DNA from: Enterocloster bolteae
GTDB lineage: Bacteria > Bacillota_A > Clostridia > Lachnospirales > Lachnospiraceae
NCBI GenBank assembly: GCA_021769025.1
Contig: JAETTS010000023.1
Span: 1 to 14,340, forward strand
Direction: 5' to 3'
DNA: 14,340 bases
This document shows, in pieces, positions 7,664 through 14,340 of this stretch. Position 1 is the first letter of the stretch; every line of letters begins with the position of its first letter. Under the pieces are notes generated by a model. That model was given only the letters and a program-made list of their open reading frames with translations. It ran no database searches and was not told the DNA's origin. The position numbers and the translations under genes were made by a program.

Positions 7664-7706
7664 TTCTCGAAAGGGGATGTGGTCTTTCCACGTCTGGTTT
7701 CGAGAG
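7664..7706 (+). repeat. Strong hairpin between binding-protein and permease genes
   Basis: TCTCGAAA (7665-7672) pairs with TTTCGAGA (7698-7705). After a GG/GG internal loop, GGATGTGG (7675-7682) pairs with CCACGTCT (7688-7695) around a TCTTT loop. A broken T-rich tail (GGATTTTGTATTT) follows, so termination would be partial at most. Such hairpins after the binding-protein gene commonly stabilise its mRNA or lower expression of downstream permeases; that role here is inference. The rest of the 234-bp gap (7514-7747) shows nothing definite. Confidence 0.75.
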
Positions 7707-7747
7707 GATTTTGTATTTGAATGAGAAAGGAGCAAAGGAGTAAACCT

Positions 7748-8689
7748 ATGTTAAAGTATTTAGGAAAACGAGTCGGGCGTTCGGTGCTTACGCTGGCAAT
7801 TATTTTGACCATTGTATTCTGCCTGCTGCGTCTGATGCCTATTGAGGGATATTTCCCCAATTTTGAGAAGATGACGCCACAGCAGATTCAGGTGGGCTTG
7901 CAGGAGATGGGGCTGACAGACCCGCTACCAGTGCAGATTGCCCGCTTTTTCAGAGACCTTCTTCACGGAGATCTGGGAACGTCCAGAATCTACAGAGCCA
8001 ATGTGCCGGTGACCGAGGTGTTGTCTGACAAGGTGCCAGTATCCATAAAATTAGGAATCCTTTCTATGATCGTGTCGTTATGTGTAGGACTTCCCATGGG
8101 GGCGCTGATGGCCCGGTATAAATTCCGGTTCTTTGACAAATTGGGAACCTTGTTTATTGTGTGCATTCAGGCCATTCCTGCGGCAGTGTACTATCTGTAT
8201 ATCCAGCTCTACGGTACTCAGCTTTTGGATGTCGGGCTTCTGTTTGACATCAAGAATCCGAAATACTGGGTTCTGCCGGTATTGTCTATGTCCCTCAATA
8301 ATATTGCTTTCTACGGCATGTGGCTGAGAAGGTATATGGTTGATGAGAGCAACAAGGATTATGTAAAGCTTGCTAAGGCCAAGGGAGTCTCAGAAGGCGG
8401 TGTTATGTTCAAGCATATTTTCCGCAATGCTTTTGTTCCACTGGCCCAGTATATCCCGACGGCATTCTTAAATACAGTGATCGGTTCCATCTATATCGAA
8501 TCGTTGTACAGCATTCCTGGAATGGGGGGGCTCTTGGTGACAGTGATTAAGAAACATGACAATACCATGGTTCAGGGTATTGTGCTTCTGTATGCATGTG
8601 TTGGCGTCCTGGGGCTTTTACTGGGAGACCTTCTGATGGTGCTGCTGGATCCGAGAATCAGCCTTGGAAAGAAAGAAGGTGACAGATAA
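7748..8689 (+). CDS. oppB: Oligopeptide ABC transporter permease, OppB type
   Basis: 313-aa inner-membrane permease that pairs with the OppC-type protein to form the peptide channel. The N-terminal segment MLKYLGKRVGRSVLTLAIIL and the first helix (residues about 10-30) are typical of OppB/DppB. A loop (35-95) contains MGLTDPLPVQIARF and GDLGTS, both hallmarks of this subfamily. Further helices start near 98, 130, 175 and in the C-terminal third. The EAA loop, which contacts the ATPases, is VKLAKAKGVSEGGVMFKHIFRNA. The C-terminus has GLLLGDLLMVLLDPRI. ATG 7748 is chosen because AAGGAG (7735-7740) lies seven bases upstream and the family starts here; the in-frame ATG at 7721 would place that Shine-Dalgarno inside the gene. 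The stop TAA overlaps the next ATG by one base (TAATG), implying translational coupling. Confidence 0.94.
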   Translation: MLKYLGKRVGRSVLTLAIILTIVFCLLRLMPIEGYFPNFEKMTPQQIQVGLQEMGLTDPLPVQIARFFRDLLHGDLGTSRIYRANVPVTEVLSDKVPVSIKLGILSMIVSLCVGLPMGALMARYKFRFFDKLGTLFIVCIQAIPAAVYYLYIQLYGTQLLDVGLLFDIKNPKYWVLPVLSMSLNNIAFYGMWLRRYMVDESNKDYVKLAKAKGVSEGGVMFKHIFRNAFVPLAQYIPTAFLNTVIGSIYIESLYSIPGMGGLLVTVIKKHDNTMVQGIVLLYACVGVLGLLLGDLLMVLLDPRISLGKKEGDR

Positions 8690-9702
8690 TGAAACAGTTT
8701 AGCTATCGTCATACGAAAGAGGCGGAATTGATGGATAGCGTGGAGGCAGCGTCGAAGAATGCTTCCAGCATGTCTGAGGATGAATTGTTCTCCTTTGCAG
8801 AGTTTAACGCGGAGGATGTGGAGAGAACCGGATACAGCAATTACTCCTACTGGAGAAGCACGTTTCAGGCATTCCTTAAAAATAAGGGGGCTGTTGCGCT
8901 TCTAGTGCTTTTGGGACTGCTTCTTCTGTTTACCTTCATCCAGCCTTATCTGCCGGGGCAGTATGACCCCAACATGATTGTCAATGATGCAAACGGCATG
9001 CAATACCGGAATGTTCCGCCGGGAGATATGTTTCTTCTGGGAACCAACTCCATCGGCCAGGATCTGTGGGCCAGAATCTGGGCAGGAACCAGAACCTCTC
9101 TGTTTATCGGTCTTTCCGTGGCGGTTGCAGAGGCGTTGATTGGCATCACTGTAGGGGTGATATGGGGTTATGTGAGGAAAGCGGATTTCATTCTGACAGA
9201 GGTTTACAATATTATTGACAATATTCCCAATACCATTATTCTGATCCTGATTTCCTATATTTTAAAGCCAGGGGTGAAAACTTTGATCTTTGCCATGTGT
9301 CTGACCGGATGGATCCAGATGGCACGGTTTATCCGGAATCAGATTTTGATCATACGTGACAGGGACTATAATGTGGCAAGCCGGTGCCTGGGCACGCCTA
9401 CCTGGAGGATCATGATGAAGAATCTGCTTCCTTACCTGGTGTCTGTGATCATGCTTCGAATGGCCCTTACCATTCCTGCTGCTATAGGAAATGAAGTGTT
9501 TATCACTTATATTGGTTTGGGGCTTCCTGTGGACATTCCAAGCCTGGGCAATCTGATCAATGAGGGGCGTGCGTTAATCACCAGTCCGGCTCTGCGGTAT
9601 CAGCTGGTATATCCGACGATTATTCTGTCCTTTGTGACGATTTCATTTTATATTATCGGAAATGCATTCTCGGATGCTGCCGATCCCAAAAACCATGTGT
9701 AG
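8689..9702 (+). CDS. oppC: Oligopeptide ABC transporter permease, OppC type
   Basis: 337-aa membrane permease, partner of OppB. A long acidic cytosolic N-terminus (residues 1-60, rich in E, D and S) precedes the first helix (about 67-85, VALLVLLGLLLLFTFIQPYLPG). The external loop has HTNS-like sequence LLGTNSIGQDLWARIWAGTRTSL, diagnostic for the OppC/DppC group, where the usual D of GTD is N. The EAA loop is ASRCLGTPTWRIMMKNLLPYL, then GNEVFITYIGLGL. The C-terminus ends FSDAADPKNHV, close to the usual DALDPR. The start ATG 8689 is fixed by TAATG overlap with oppB. An 88-bp gap without obvious terminator separates it from the ATPase gene. The 60-residue N-terminal extension is longer than typical but common in Firmicutes. 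Confidence 0.94.
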   Translation: MKQFSYRHTKEAELMDSVEAASKNASSMSEDELFSFAEFNAEDVERTGYSNYSYWRSTFQAFLKNKGAVALLVLLGLLLLFTFIQPYLPGQYDPNMIVNDANGMQYRNVPPGDMFLLGTNSIGQDLWARIWAGTRTSLFIGLSVAVAEALIGITVGVIWGYVRKADFILTEVYNIIDNIPNTIILILISYILKPGVKTLIFAMCLTGWIQMARFIRNQILIIRDRDYNVASRCLGTPTWRIMMKNLLPYLVSVIMLRMALTIPAAIGNEVFITYIGLGLPVDIPSLGNLINEGRALITSPALRYQLVYPTIILSFVTISFYIIGNAFSDAADPKNHV

Positions 9703-9790
9703 AAGATAGTCTGTAATGGAAAGTGATCAGGGCTGTTATGGCCGGCTGGACAGACAGTGAGACTGCCTGCACCTGTAGAATGGAGGAAAT

Positions 9791-10855
9791 ATGCCTGACA
9801 AAAATATACCTGAAAAAATGTTGACAGTGGAAGATCTGGAGATCAAGTTTGAACTTCGGGGGAAAACGTTGAATGCGATCCGCGGTATTTCCCTGGATTT
9901 ATATAAGGGAGAGATTCTTGCCATTGTAGGGGAGTCCGGAAGCGGAAAGTCTGTGTTTACCAAGTCTTTTATGGGGCTTTTGGATCAAAACGGAAAGGTC
10001 ACTGCAGGAAAAGTCATGTATTATGGGGCGGACGACGGGATGCCTATGGAACTGACGGCTCTGAAAAGGGAAAAGGAGTGGTATAAGATTCGAGGGCATG
10101 AGATCGCTATGATCATGCAAGATCCTATGACCAGCTTAAATCCCTTAAAGACCATAGGTGTCCAGATCATGGAAGCTGTGCTTCTCCACCAGAATCTGAC
10201 TCGGGCGGAGGCAAAAGAGAAAACCTTAAAGTATCTGGAGGATGTGGGAATCTCTCACCCGGAGAGACGTTTTTACCAGTATCCTCATGAGTTTTCCGGC
10301 GGCATGCGCCAGCGGGTGGTTATCGCCATTGCCATTGCCTGTGCGCCTCAGATATTGATCTGTGATGAGCCTACAACAGCTTTGGATGTGACCATTCAGG
10401 CCCAGATTCTGGATTTGTTAAAGGCGTTGCGCCACAAATATAAATTGTCCATCATACTGATTACCCATGACCTGGGTGTGGTGGCCAATATCGCGGATCG
10501 GGTGGCTGTGATGTATGCAGGGGATATTGTCGAGATTGGAACCAGCGAGGATATTTTCTATGACCCGAGACATCCGTATACCTGGGCTCTTTTGTCGTCG
10601 CTGCCTCAGGTGGGAGTGAAGGGAACCGATCTTTTCTCCATTCCCGGAACACCTCCTAACCTGTTTTCAGAGATTAAAGGCGATGCATTTGCGCCAAGGA
10701 ATTCCAGAGCGCTGAAGATTGATTTTCTGGAGACACCACCGTATTTTCAGGTTTCTCCTACCCACAAAGCCAAGACCTGGCTGTTGGATCCACGAGCACC
10801 TAAGGTGGAGCCTCCTCCAGTGGTGGAAAAGATTCGGAACGGAGGTCTGATGTGA
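9791..10855 (+). CDS. oppD: Oligopeptide ABC transporter ATP-binding protein, OppD type
   Basis: 354-aa cytosolic ATPase that, with the OppF-type protein, powers peptide import. Walker A is GESGSGKS (47-54), Q-loop Q110 ([11 protein letters not shown]), signature FSGGMRQR (168-175), Walker B ILICDE (188-193) with the D-loop ALDV, and switch His226 (THDL). The C-terminal oligopeptide-transporter extension ([12 protein letters not shown], then IPGTPPN) identifies the Opp/Dpp family. The region that in many OppD/DppD proteins carries a cysteine cluster (GCxFxxRC...C) reads [16 protein letters not shown] here, so the cysteines are absent. ATG 9791 has GGAGG (9782-9786). The stop TGA overlaps the oppF start by one base (TGATG). 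Confidence 0.94.
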   Translation: MPDKNIPEKMLTVEDLEIKFELRGKTLNAIRGISLDLYKGEILAIVGESGSGKSVFTKSFMGLLDQNGKVTAGKVMYYGADDGMPMELTALKREKEWYKIRGHEIAMIMQDPMTSLNPLKTIGVQIMEAVLLHQNLTRAEAKEKTLKYLEDVGISHPERRFYQYPHEFSGGMRQRVVIAIAIACAPQILICDEPTTALDVTIQAQILDLLKALRHKYKLSIILITHDLGVVANIADRVAVMYAGDIVEIGTSEDIFYDPRHPYTWALLSSLPQVGVKGTDLFSIPGTPPNLFSEIKGDAFAPRNSRALKIDFLETPPYFQVSPTHKAKTWLLDPRAPKVEPPPVVEKIRNGGLM

Positions 10856-11778
10856 TGGAGAGAGAAGTATTGTTAGAGGTAAAAGACCTGGAAGTGACCT
10901 TCGGAGAGAGGAAGAAGAAGTTTCAAGCTGTCAAGAAGGTGAATTTTAAGATCTACAAAGGGGAGACTTTCGGCCTGGTTGGGGAGTCCGGATCTGGCAA
11001 GACGACCATCGGGCGGGCCATCATGAGAATCGTGCCTTCTGCTGGTGGAGAGATTCTGTATAAAGGGGACAAGATCAATGGGACGATCTCGCCGGTTTTG
11101 GACCAGAAAGTAATTAATGAGATTCAGATGATTTTGCAGGATCACCAGGCCTCTCTAAATGAGCGGGCGAAGGTGGATTATATTATCAGTGAGGGGCTTT
11201 TAAATATTGAGAAAGGAATCCGTGAAGCGGACAGGAAAGCAAGGGTAGAACAGGCACTTCTGGATGTAGGCCTGCTTCCGGAGTTTTCCAGTCGGTTTCC
11301 CCATGAGTTTTCCGGCGGGCAGAGACAGAGAATCGGGATTGCCCGGGCTCTTATCATGAATCCGGAGTTCATCATTGCGGATGAGCCAATTTCTGCTCTG
11401 GATGTGTCCATTCGTGCTCAAGTGTTGAACCTTCTGTCAGACATGCAGAAGAAGCGGCAGATCACTTATCTGTTCATTGCTCATGATCTGTCGGTGATGC
11501 GGTTTATAACAGACCGGATTGCGGTGATCCATAAAGGGCGGATTGTGGAGATGGCGGAGACGGAAGAATTGATCACCCACGCGATCCATCCGTATACAAG
11601 GGCGCTTTTATCGGCGATTCCCATGCCGGATCCCAGACATGAGAGGGAGAAGAAGCTTTTGGTGTATGAGCCGGAAATGCATGATTACTCGGTGGATACA
11701 CCAGACTGGGTGGAGATGAGGCCGGATCATTTTGTTCTGGCAAATCAGAAGGAAGTGGGGGAATGGAAGAACGGGTAA
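10855..11778 (+). CDS. oppF: Oligopeptide ABC transporter ATP-binding protein, OppF type
   Basis: 307-aa partner ATPase of OppD. Walker A is GESGSGKT (43-50), Q-loop Q95, signature FSGGQRQR (152-159), Walker B FIIADE (172-177) with SALDV, and switch His210 (IAHDL). The OppF/DppF tail [16 protein letters not shown] is present. Just after the Q-loop the usual QDPxxSLNPR reads [13 protein letters not shown], an uncommon change of the proline and of the NPR motif. ATG 10855 overlaps the oppD stop by one base, with GGAGGT at 10841-10846 eight bases upstream; a GTG at 10852 would add a single residue. Gap to the next gene is 34 bp. Confidence 0.94.
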   Translation: MEREVLLEVKDLEVTFGERKKKFQAVKKVNFKIYKGETFGLVGESGSGKTTIGRAIMRIVPSAGGEILYKGDKINGTISPVLDQKVINEIQMILQDHQASLNERAKVDYIISEGLLNIEKGIREADRKARVEQALLDVGLLPEFSSRFPHEFSGGQRQRIGIARALIMNPEFIIADEPISALDVSIRAQVLNLLSDMQKKRQITYLFIAHDLSVMRFITDRIAVIHKGRIVEMAETEELITHAIHPYTRALLSAIPMPDPRHEREKKLLVYEPEMHDYSVDTPDWVEMRPDHFVLANQKEVGEWKNG

Positions 11779-11812
11779 GGAATCTGCTGAGACTAAGATA
11801 AGGGGGAGCTTG

Positions 11813-12700
11813 ATGAGATTTTGCGTGGTGAAAAAAACAATCAGTACCATCTATGGGCATCCAGAGGAAGTGATGGAGTCTAAGGGGCAGATGGTTTCGG
11901 CCATTGCCGATGAAGGACTCTGTGGCATGTTGTTGGAGGTAACAGGCAAGGAGACCAGAGGTTATCTTCCTGTAAGGACATTCTACGGGTATACAGGATA
12001 CATTCCTGGGGAAGACGTGTGCCAGATGGACAGGGAGCAGGCAATGGAGTGGGAGAATTCGCAGCTGAAGGTGGTAGGGGGATTTTGTGTGGATGTACTT
12101 TCCCTGCCAAGGGTTCAGGGAGTAAGGATTCTAAGCTTGTTTCGGGGGAGCCTGGTCCAGGTGTTGGACTGGGATTCGGAGGAAGCCGGATGGGCTCATG
12201 TGCGTCTGGCAGACGGAAGATGCGGGTATATGAGGAACCAGTATCTCTGGGATAAAATGTTTTCTCAGAAAGGCGTGTGGGAAGGCAGGGTATGCCAGAG
12301 ACAGATATGGGATGAGGCGGCCTTTCGGCAGGATGTGGTGGAGACGGCAAAGACCTACATGGGAGTTCAGTATCGGTGGGGCGGAAGATCTACGGCAGGA
12401 ATCGACTGCTCGGGGTTTACCTCCACCTGTTATATGTTGCAGGGGATCTTAATATACCGGGATGCGAAGATTGTAGAAGGGTATCCGGTTTGCCAGATAC
12501 GGCCTGAGGATAAAAAACCAGGGGATTTGTTGTATTTTCCAGGACACATTGCCCTGTATATGGGGGATGGCATGTATATCCATTCTACGGGAAAAACAGG
12601 AAGCGGAGGCGTGGTGTATAATAGCCTCTGCCTGGAAAGCCCATGGTACAGGCAGGATTTGAAGGAGAGCCTGTATGCGGTAGGAAGCATTTTTGCATAG
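11813..12700 (+). CDS. ykfC: YkfC-like SH3-NlpC/P60 endopeptidase (gamma-D-glutamyl-L-diamino acid type), intracellular
   Basis: 295-aa cysteine peptidase. Residues about 1-75 and 85-150 look like two bacterial SH3 modules (EVTGKETRGYLPVRTFYGYTGYI; LVQVLDWDSEEAGWAHVRLADGRCGYM). Residues about 170-295 are the NlpC/P60 domain: YRWGG (187-191), catalytic Cys199 (GIDCSGF), His245 (GHIALYMGDG) and His257 (YIHSTG). The total length is nearly that of B. subtilis YkfC (about 296), which cuts gamma-D-Glu-mDAP/Lys in peptides with free N-terminal L-Ala. No signal peptide or membrane segment is present, so it should act in the cytosol on imported peptides, and it supplies L-Ala-D-Glu to the epimerase encoded at 4320. 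ATG 11813 follows AGGGGGAG (11801-11808) at four bases; in-frame TTG 11810 is a weaker alternative and would add one residue. Specificity is inferred from architecture and context. Confidence 0.9.
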   Translation: MRFCVVKKTISTIYGHPEEVMESKGQMVSAIADEGLCGMLLEVTGKETRGYLPVRTFYGYTGYIPGEDVCQMDREQAMEWENSQLKVVGGFCVDVLSLPRVQGVRILSLFRGSLVQVLDWDSEEAGWAHVRLADGRCGYMRNQYLWDKMFSQKGVWEGRVCQRQIWDEAAFRQDVVETAKTYMGVQYRWGGRSTAGIDCSGFTSTCYMLQGILIYRDAKIVEGYPVCQIRPEDKKPGDLLYFPGHIALYMGDGMYIHSTGKTGSGGVVYNSLCLESPWYRQDLKESLYAVGSIFA

Positions 12701-12719
12701 GAGAAGAGAGGGAAGGGAT

Positions 12720-13565
12720 ATGGATCCAAGATTTACGCTGGAGAAGCGGATTGAGGCGGAACTGAAAAGCTATGACGGAACCATGGGAATCTACGCAGAT
12801 GATTTCCACGGCCATGTGATTGCCATCGGTGCAGAGGATACCTTTGAGACGGCAAGCACCATAAAGACCTACATATTGGCCTGCCTGTTTGATGAGATCG
12901 AGAAAGGACATGGCAGCTTAGAAGATATGTTAACGTATCAGGCGGAGCATGTGACAGAGGGGAGCGGTGTTTTGTGTGCTCTGGAGCCAGGGGCCTCTTT
13001 TCGCGTAAAAGATGTGGCCACACTGATGATCATTGTCAGTGACAACATTGCTACGAATATGTTGATCGATTATCTGGGGATGGATACAATCAATGCCTGT
13101 ATCCAAAAGCTGGGGTGCAAGGATACGGCTCTTCATAGTACCCTACATTTTGATGGAAGCAATCAGCTGGGAACAACCACACCTAAGGATTATGCCAGTA
13201 TCTTTGTACGTCTGGCTCAGGGGAAACTGATAAGTCCTTCTTCGGATGCAAAGATGATTGATATTTTGAAGAAACAACATTACAACAGCATGATCATCAA
13301 AGATTTTCCGCCGGTTTATATGGACATTGACAATACAGATGAGGTGTTGGTGCACGTGGCATCGAAAAGTGGGAGTATGGATGCCTGCAGAAATGACGGT
13401 GGCATTATCTATACGCCTTATGGCCCCTATGTGCTGGTGATGCTCAATAAAAACTTCAGCGATGCTATGTATTATCCGGCGCATCCGGCTACGATGTTCG
13501 GAGCTAGGGTAAGCCGCATGCTGTTTGACCAGTTTCTGGCTTTGGAGGGGCGGTTTTGTCTGTGA
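12720..13565 (+). CDS. Class A beta-lactamase-fold serine hydrolase (SxxK), predicted cytosolic
   Basis: 281-aa protein of the penicillin-recognising/class A beta-lactamase-like fold. Seen motifs are S46-T-I-K49 (SxxK nucleophile and base), S107-D108-N109 (SDN), and K216-S-G218 (KTG-type third motif), in correct order and spacing. The TTTP segment (152-155) marks the end of the omega-loop region. However, no ExxLN motif (class A Glu166/Asn170) is found before it; the stretch reads STLHFDGSNQLG. There is also no signal peptide. True beta-lactamases are exported and need that Glu for deacylation, so this is more likely a peptidase, amidase or esterase acting inside the cell, plausibly on muropeptides given its neighbours. 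ATG 12720 is chosen because GAGAGGG (12706-12712) lies seven bases upstream; ATG 12693 would begin inside the previous gene. The stop overlaps the next gene. Confidence 0.85.
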   Translation: MDPRFTLEKRIEAELKSYDGTMGIYADDFHGHVIAIGAEDTFETASTIKTYILACLFDEIEKGHGSLEDMLTYQAEHVTEGSGVLCALEPGASFRVKDVATLMIIVSDNIATNMLIDYLGMDTINACIQKLGCKDTALHSTLHFDGSNQLGTTTPKDYASIFVRLAQGKLISPSSDAKMIDILKKQHYNSMIIKDFPPVYMDIDNTDEVLVHVASKSGSMDACRNDGGIIYTPYGPYVLVMLNKNFSDAMYYPAHPATMFGARVSRMLFDQFLALEGRFCL

Positions 13566-14086
13566 TAGGATATCGCATTGTCCATTCCAAGAGAAAGACC
13601 ATGGCCCTTCAGGTTACCAGAGACGGCCAGGTGGTGGTGCGGTGTCCCATGAGGATGTCGGATGCCAGGGCCAGGGAATTTGCGGAAAGCCACAGGGAAT
13701 GGATTGAGGAGAATTATAAGAGGGTTCAGGAGAGGATTTCCAATCAGCCGGTTTATACGAAAGAGGAGATCAGGGAGTATCGGGAAAAGGCCAGGAAGGT
13801 GCTGACAGAGAAGACCATGTGGTGGGCAAAAAAGATGGGGGTGGACTATGGAAGGATTGCCATCCGTCAGCAGGCTACCAGGTGGGGAAGCTGCAGTGTG
13901 AAAGGGAATCTGAATTATAACTGGAAACTGGTGCTTTTGCCGGAGGAGCTGCAGGATTATGTGGTGGTTCATGAACTGGCTCATCGGAGGGAGATGAACC
14001 ATTCGAGGCAGTTCTGGGGGATTGTTGAGAGGGAGATTCCGGATTATTTGAGGAGGAGAAGGGAGTTAAGGGAGTTTGAAGGGTGA
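13562..14086 (+). CDS. YgjP-like zinc metallopeptidase domain protein (DUF45/M48-like)
   Basis: 174-aa small cytosolic protein of the YgjP/WLM-like metallopeptidase family. The zinc-binding HELAH is at about 137-141, with a third His at about 147 (MNHSRQFW). Upstream, ATRWGSCSVKGNLNYNWKLVLLP (about 105-128) is the family's RWGSCS signature. The N-terminal half is a charged helical region (REWIEENYKRVQERI, EYREKARKVL). Start: GTG 13562 overlaps the previous TGA (GTGA) with GGAGGGG (13544-13550) 11 bases before; TTG 13556 is an alternative with spacing five and two extra residues. YgjP-family function is poorly known. It is translationally coupled to the hydrolase gene, so co-expression with the peptide locus is likely, but this family is also widespread elsewhere and may simply be a passenger. 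Confidence 0.88.
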   Translation: MIGYRIVHSKRKTMALQVTRDGQVVVRCPMRMSDARAREFAESHREWIEENYKRVQERISNQPVYTKEEIREYREKARKVLTEKTMWWAKKMGVDYGRIAIRQQATRWGSCSVKGNLNYNWKLVLLPEELQDYVVVHELAHRREMNHSRQFWGIVEREIPDYLRRRRELREFEG

Positions 14087-14109
14087 ATGGTGTTTTGGAG
14101 GAAGGTCCG

Positions 14110-14243
14110 CTTCGAAGTAACTATGGTACGTCTTCCGACACGCTCTCGCCAGGTTTTCACGTAACAGTACTAAGCGCCTAAAAGACAGGCGCTAAGTGCT
14201 GACGTGAAAAATGGTCTACAGACGTACCATAGTTACTCCGAAG
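14110..14243. repeat. 134-bp long imperfect inverted repeat, class unknown
   Basis: The outer arms 14110-14132 and 14221-14243 are complementary at 22 of 23 positions (TAACTATGGTACGTC against GACGTACCATAGTTA). Inner arms 14154-14179 and 14187-14210 pair along TTTTCACGT/ACGTGAAAA, then, after a two-base bulge, CAG(T)AC...AGCGCCT with two mismatches around a 7-nt loop (AAAAGAC). Between the arms lie a 21-nt stretch on the left and a 10-nt stretch on the right. No reading frame, T run or clear target duplication is seen. It could be a MITE-like element, a structured RNA or a transcription boundary of the operon ending at 14086. The rest of 14087-14340 shows nothing definite beyond a small TTTGCC/GGCAAA hairpin (14248-14265). 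Confidence 0.85.
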
Positions 14244-14340
14244 CTACTTTGCCGGCTAGGGCAAAAAATGGATTCTGTAGATAACTTTTGCATTTGGCTA
14301 ACTGTCAGAGAACAGGGGAATCACCAGAACAGAGACTACA

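Noticed and set aside
12720..13565. Antibiotic-resistance beta-lactamase
   Set aside because: The three active-site motifs fit the fold, but the missing signal peptide and missing ExxLN glutamate argue against resistance function.
14110..14243. Integron attC site or CRISPR remnant
   Set aside because: No integrase, no attC core sites and no spaced direct repeats are present; the structure is one nested inverted repeat.

Overview
The window looks like chromosomal DNA of an anaerobic Gram-positive Firmicute, most likely a gut Clostridia/Lachnospiraceae-type organism. This is an inference from moderate GC, strong AGGAGG-type ribosome binding sites, use of TTG/GTG starts, a tRNA gene without encoded CCA, and family resemblance of the proteins. 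All protein genes and the tRNA lie on the + strand. No integrase, transposase, phage gene or CRISPR array is visible.

Region 1 (2-622) is the 3' end of a glycerol kinase gene. Region 2 (about 811-1022) is a self-contained tRNA-Arg(ACG) unit with a perfect-consensus promoter and an intrinsic terminator. Region 3 (1110-2162) is a lone multi-pass acyltransferase-3 membrane protein. Region 4 (2187-3993) is an orphan kduI (5-keto-4-deoxyuronate isomerase, pectin/uronate catabolism) with a promoter and a perfect TTTGTATACAAA palindrome in its early leader. It is followed by a repeat-bearing intergenic region and a GntR/FCD-family repressor gene.

Region 5 (about 4105-14086) is the main content: a ten-kilobase gene set that reads as a muropeptide (peptidoglycan-peptide) import and catabolism locus. 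It has a strong promoter and a leader with two terminator-like hairpins. It then encodes an L-Ala-D/L-Glu (dipeptide) epimerase, an oligopeptide-binding lipoprotein, two permeases (OppB/OppC type), two ATPases (OppD/OppF type), and a YkfC-like SH3-NlpC/P60 endopeptidase without a signal peptide. The last two genes are a class-A beta-lactamase-fold SxxK hydrolase, also without a signal peptide, and a YgjP-like zinc metalloprotease. The model is that the transporter brings in L-Ala-gamma-D-Glu-containing peptides, the NlpC/P60 enzyme cuts after gamma-D-Glu, and the epimerase converts L-Ala-D-Glu to L-Ala-L-Glu for ordinary peptidases. This parallels the ykf-dpp region of Bacillus subtilis. The SxxK hydrolase stands where an LD-carboxypeptidase would be expected and is the least explained member.

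Region 6 (14087-14340) carries no gene but contains a 134-bp long inverted repeat (14110-14243) of unknown class.
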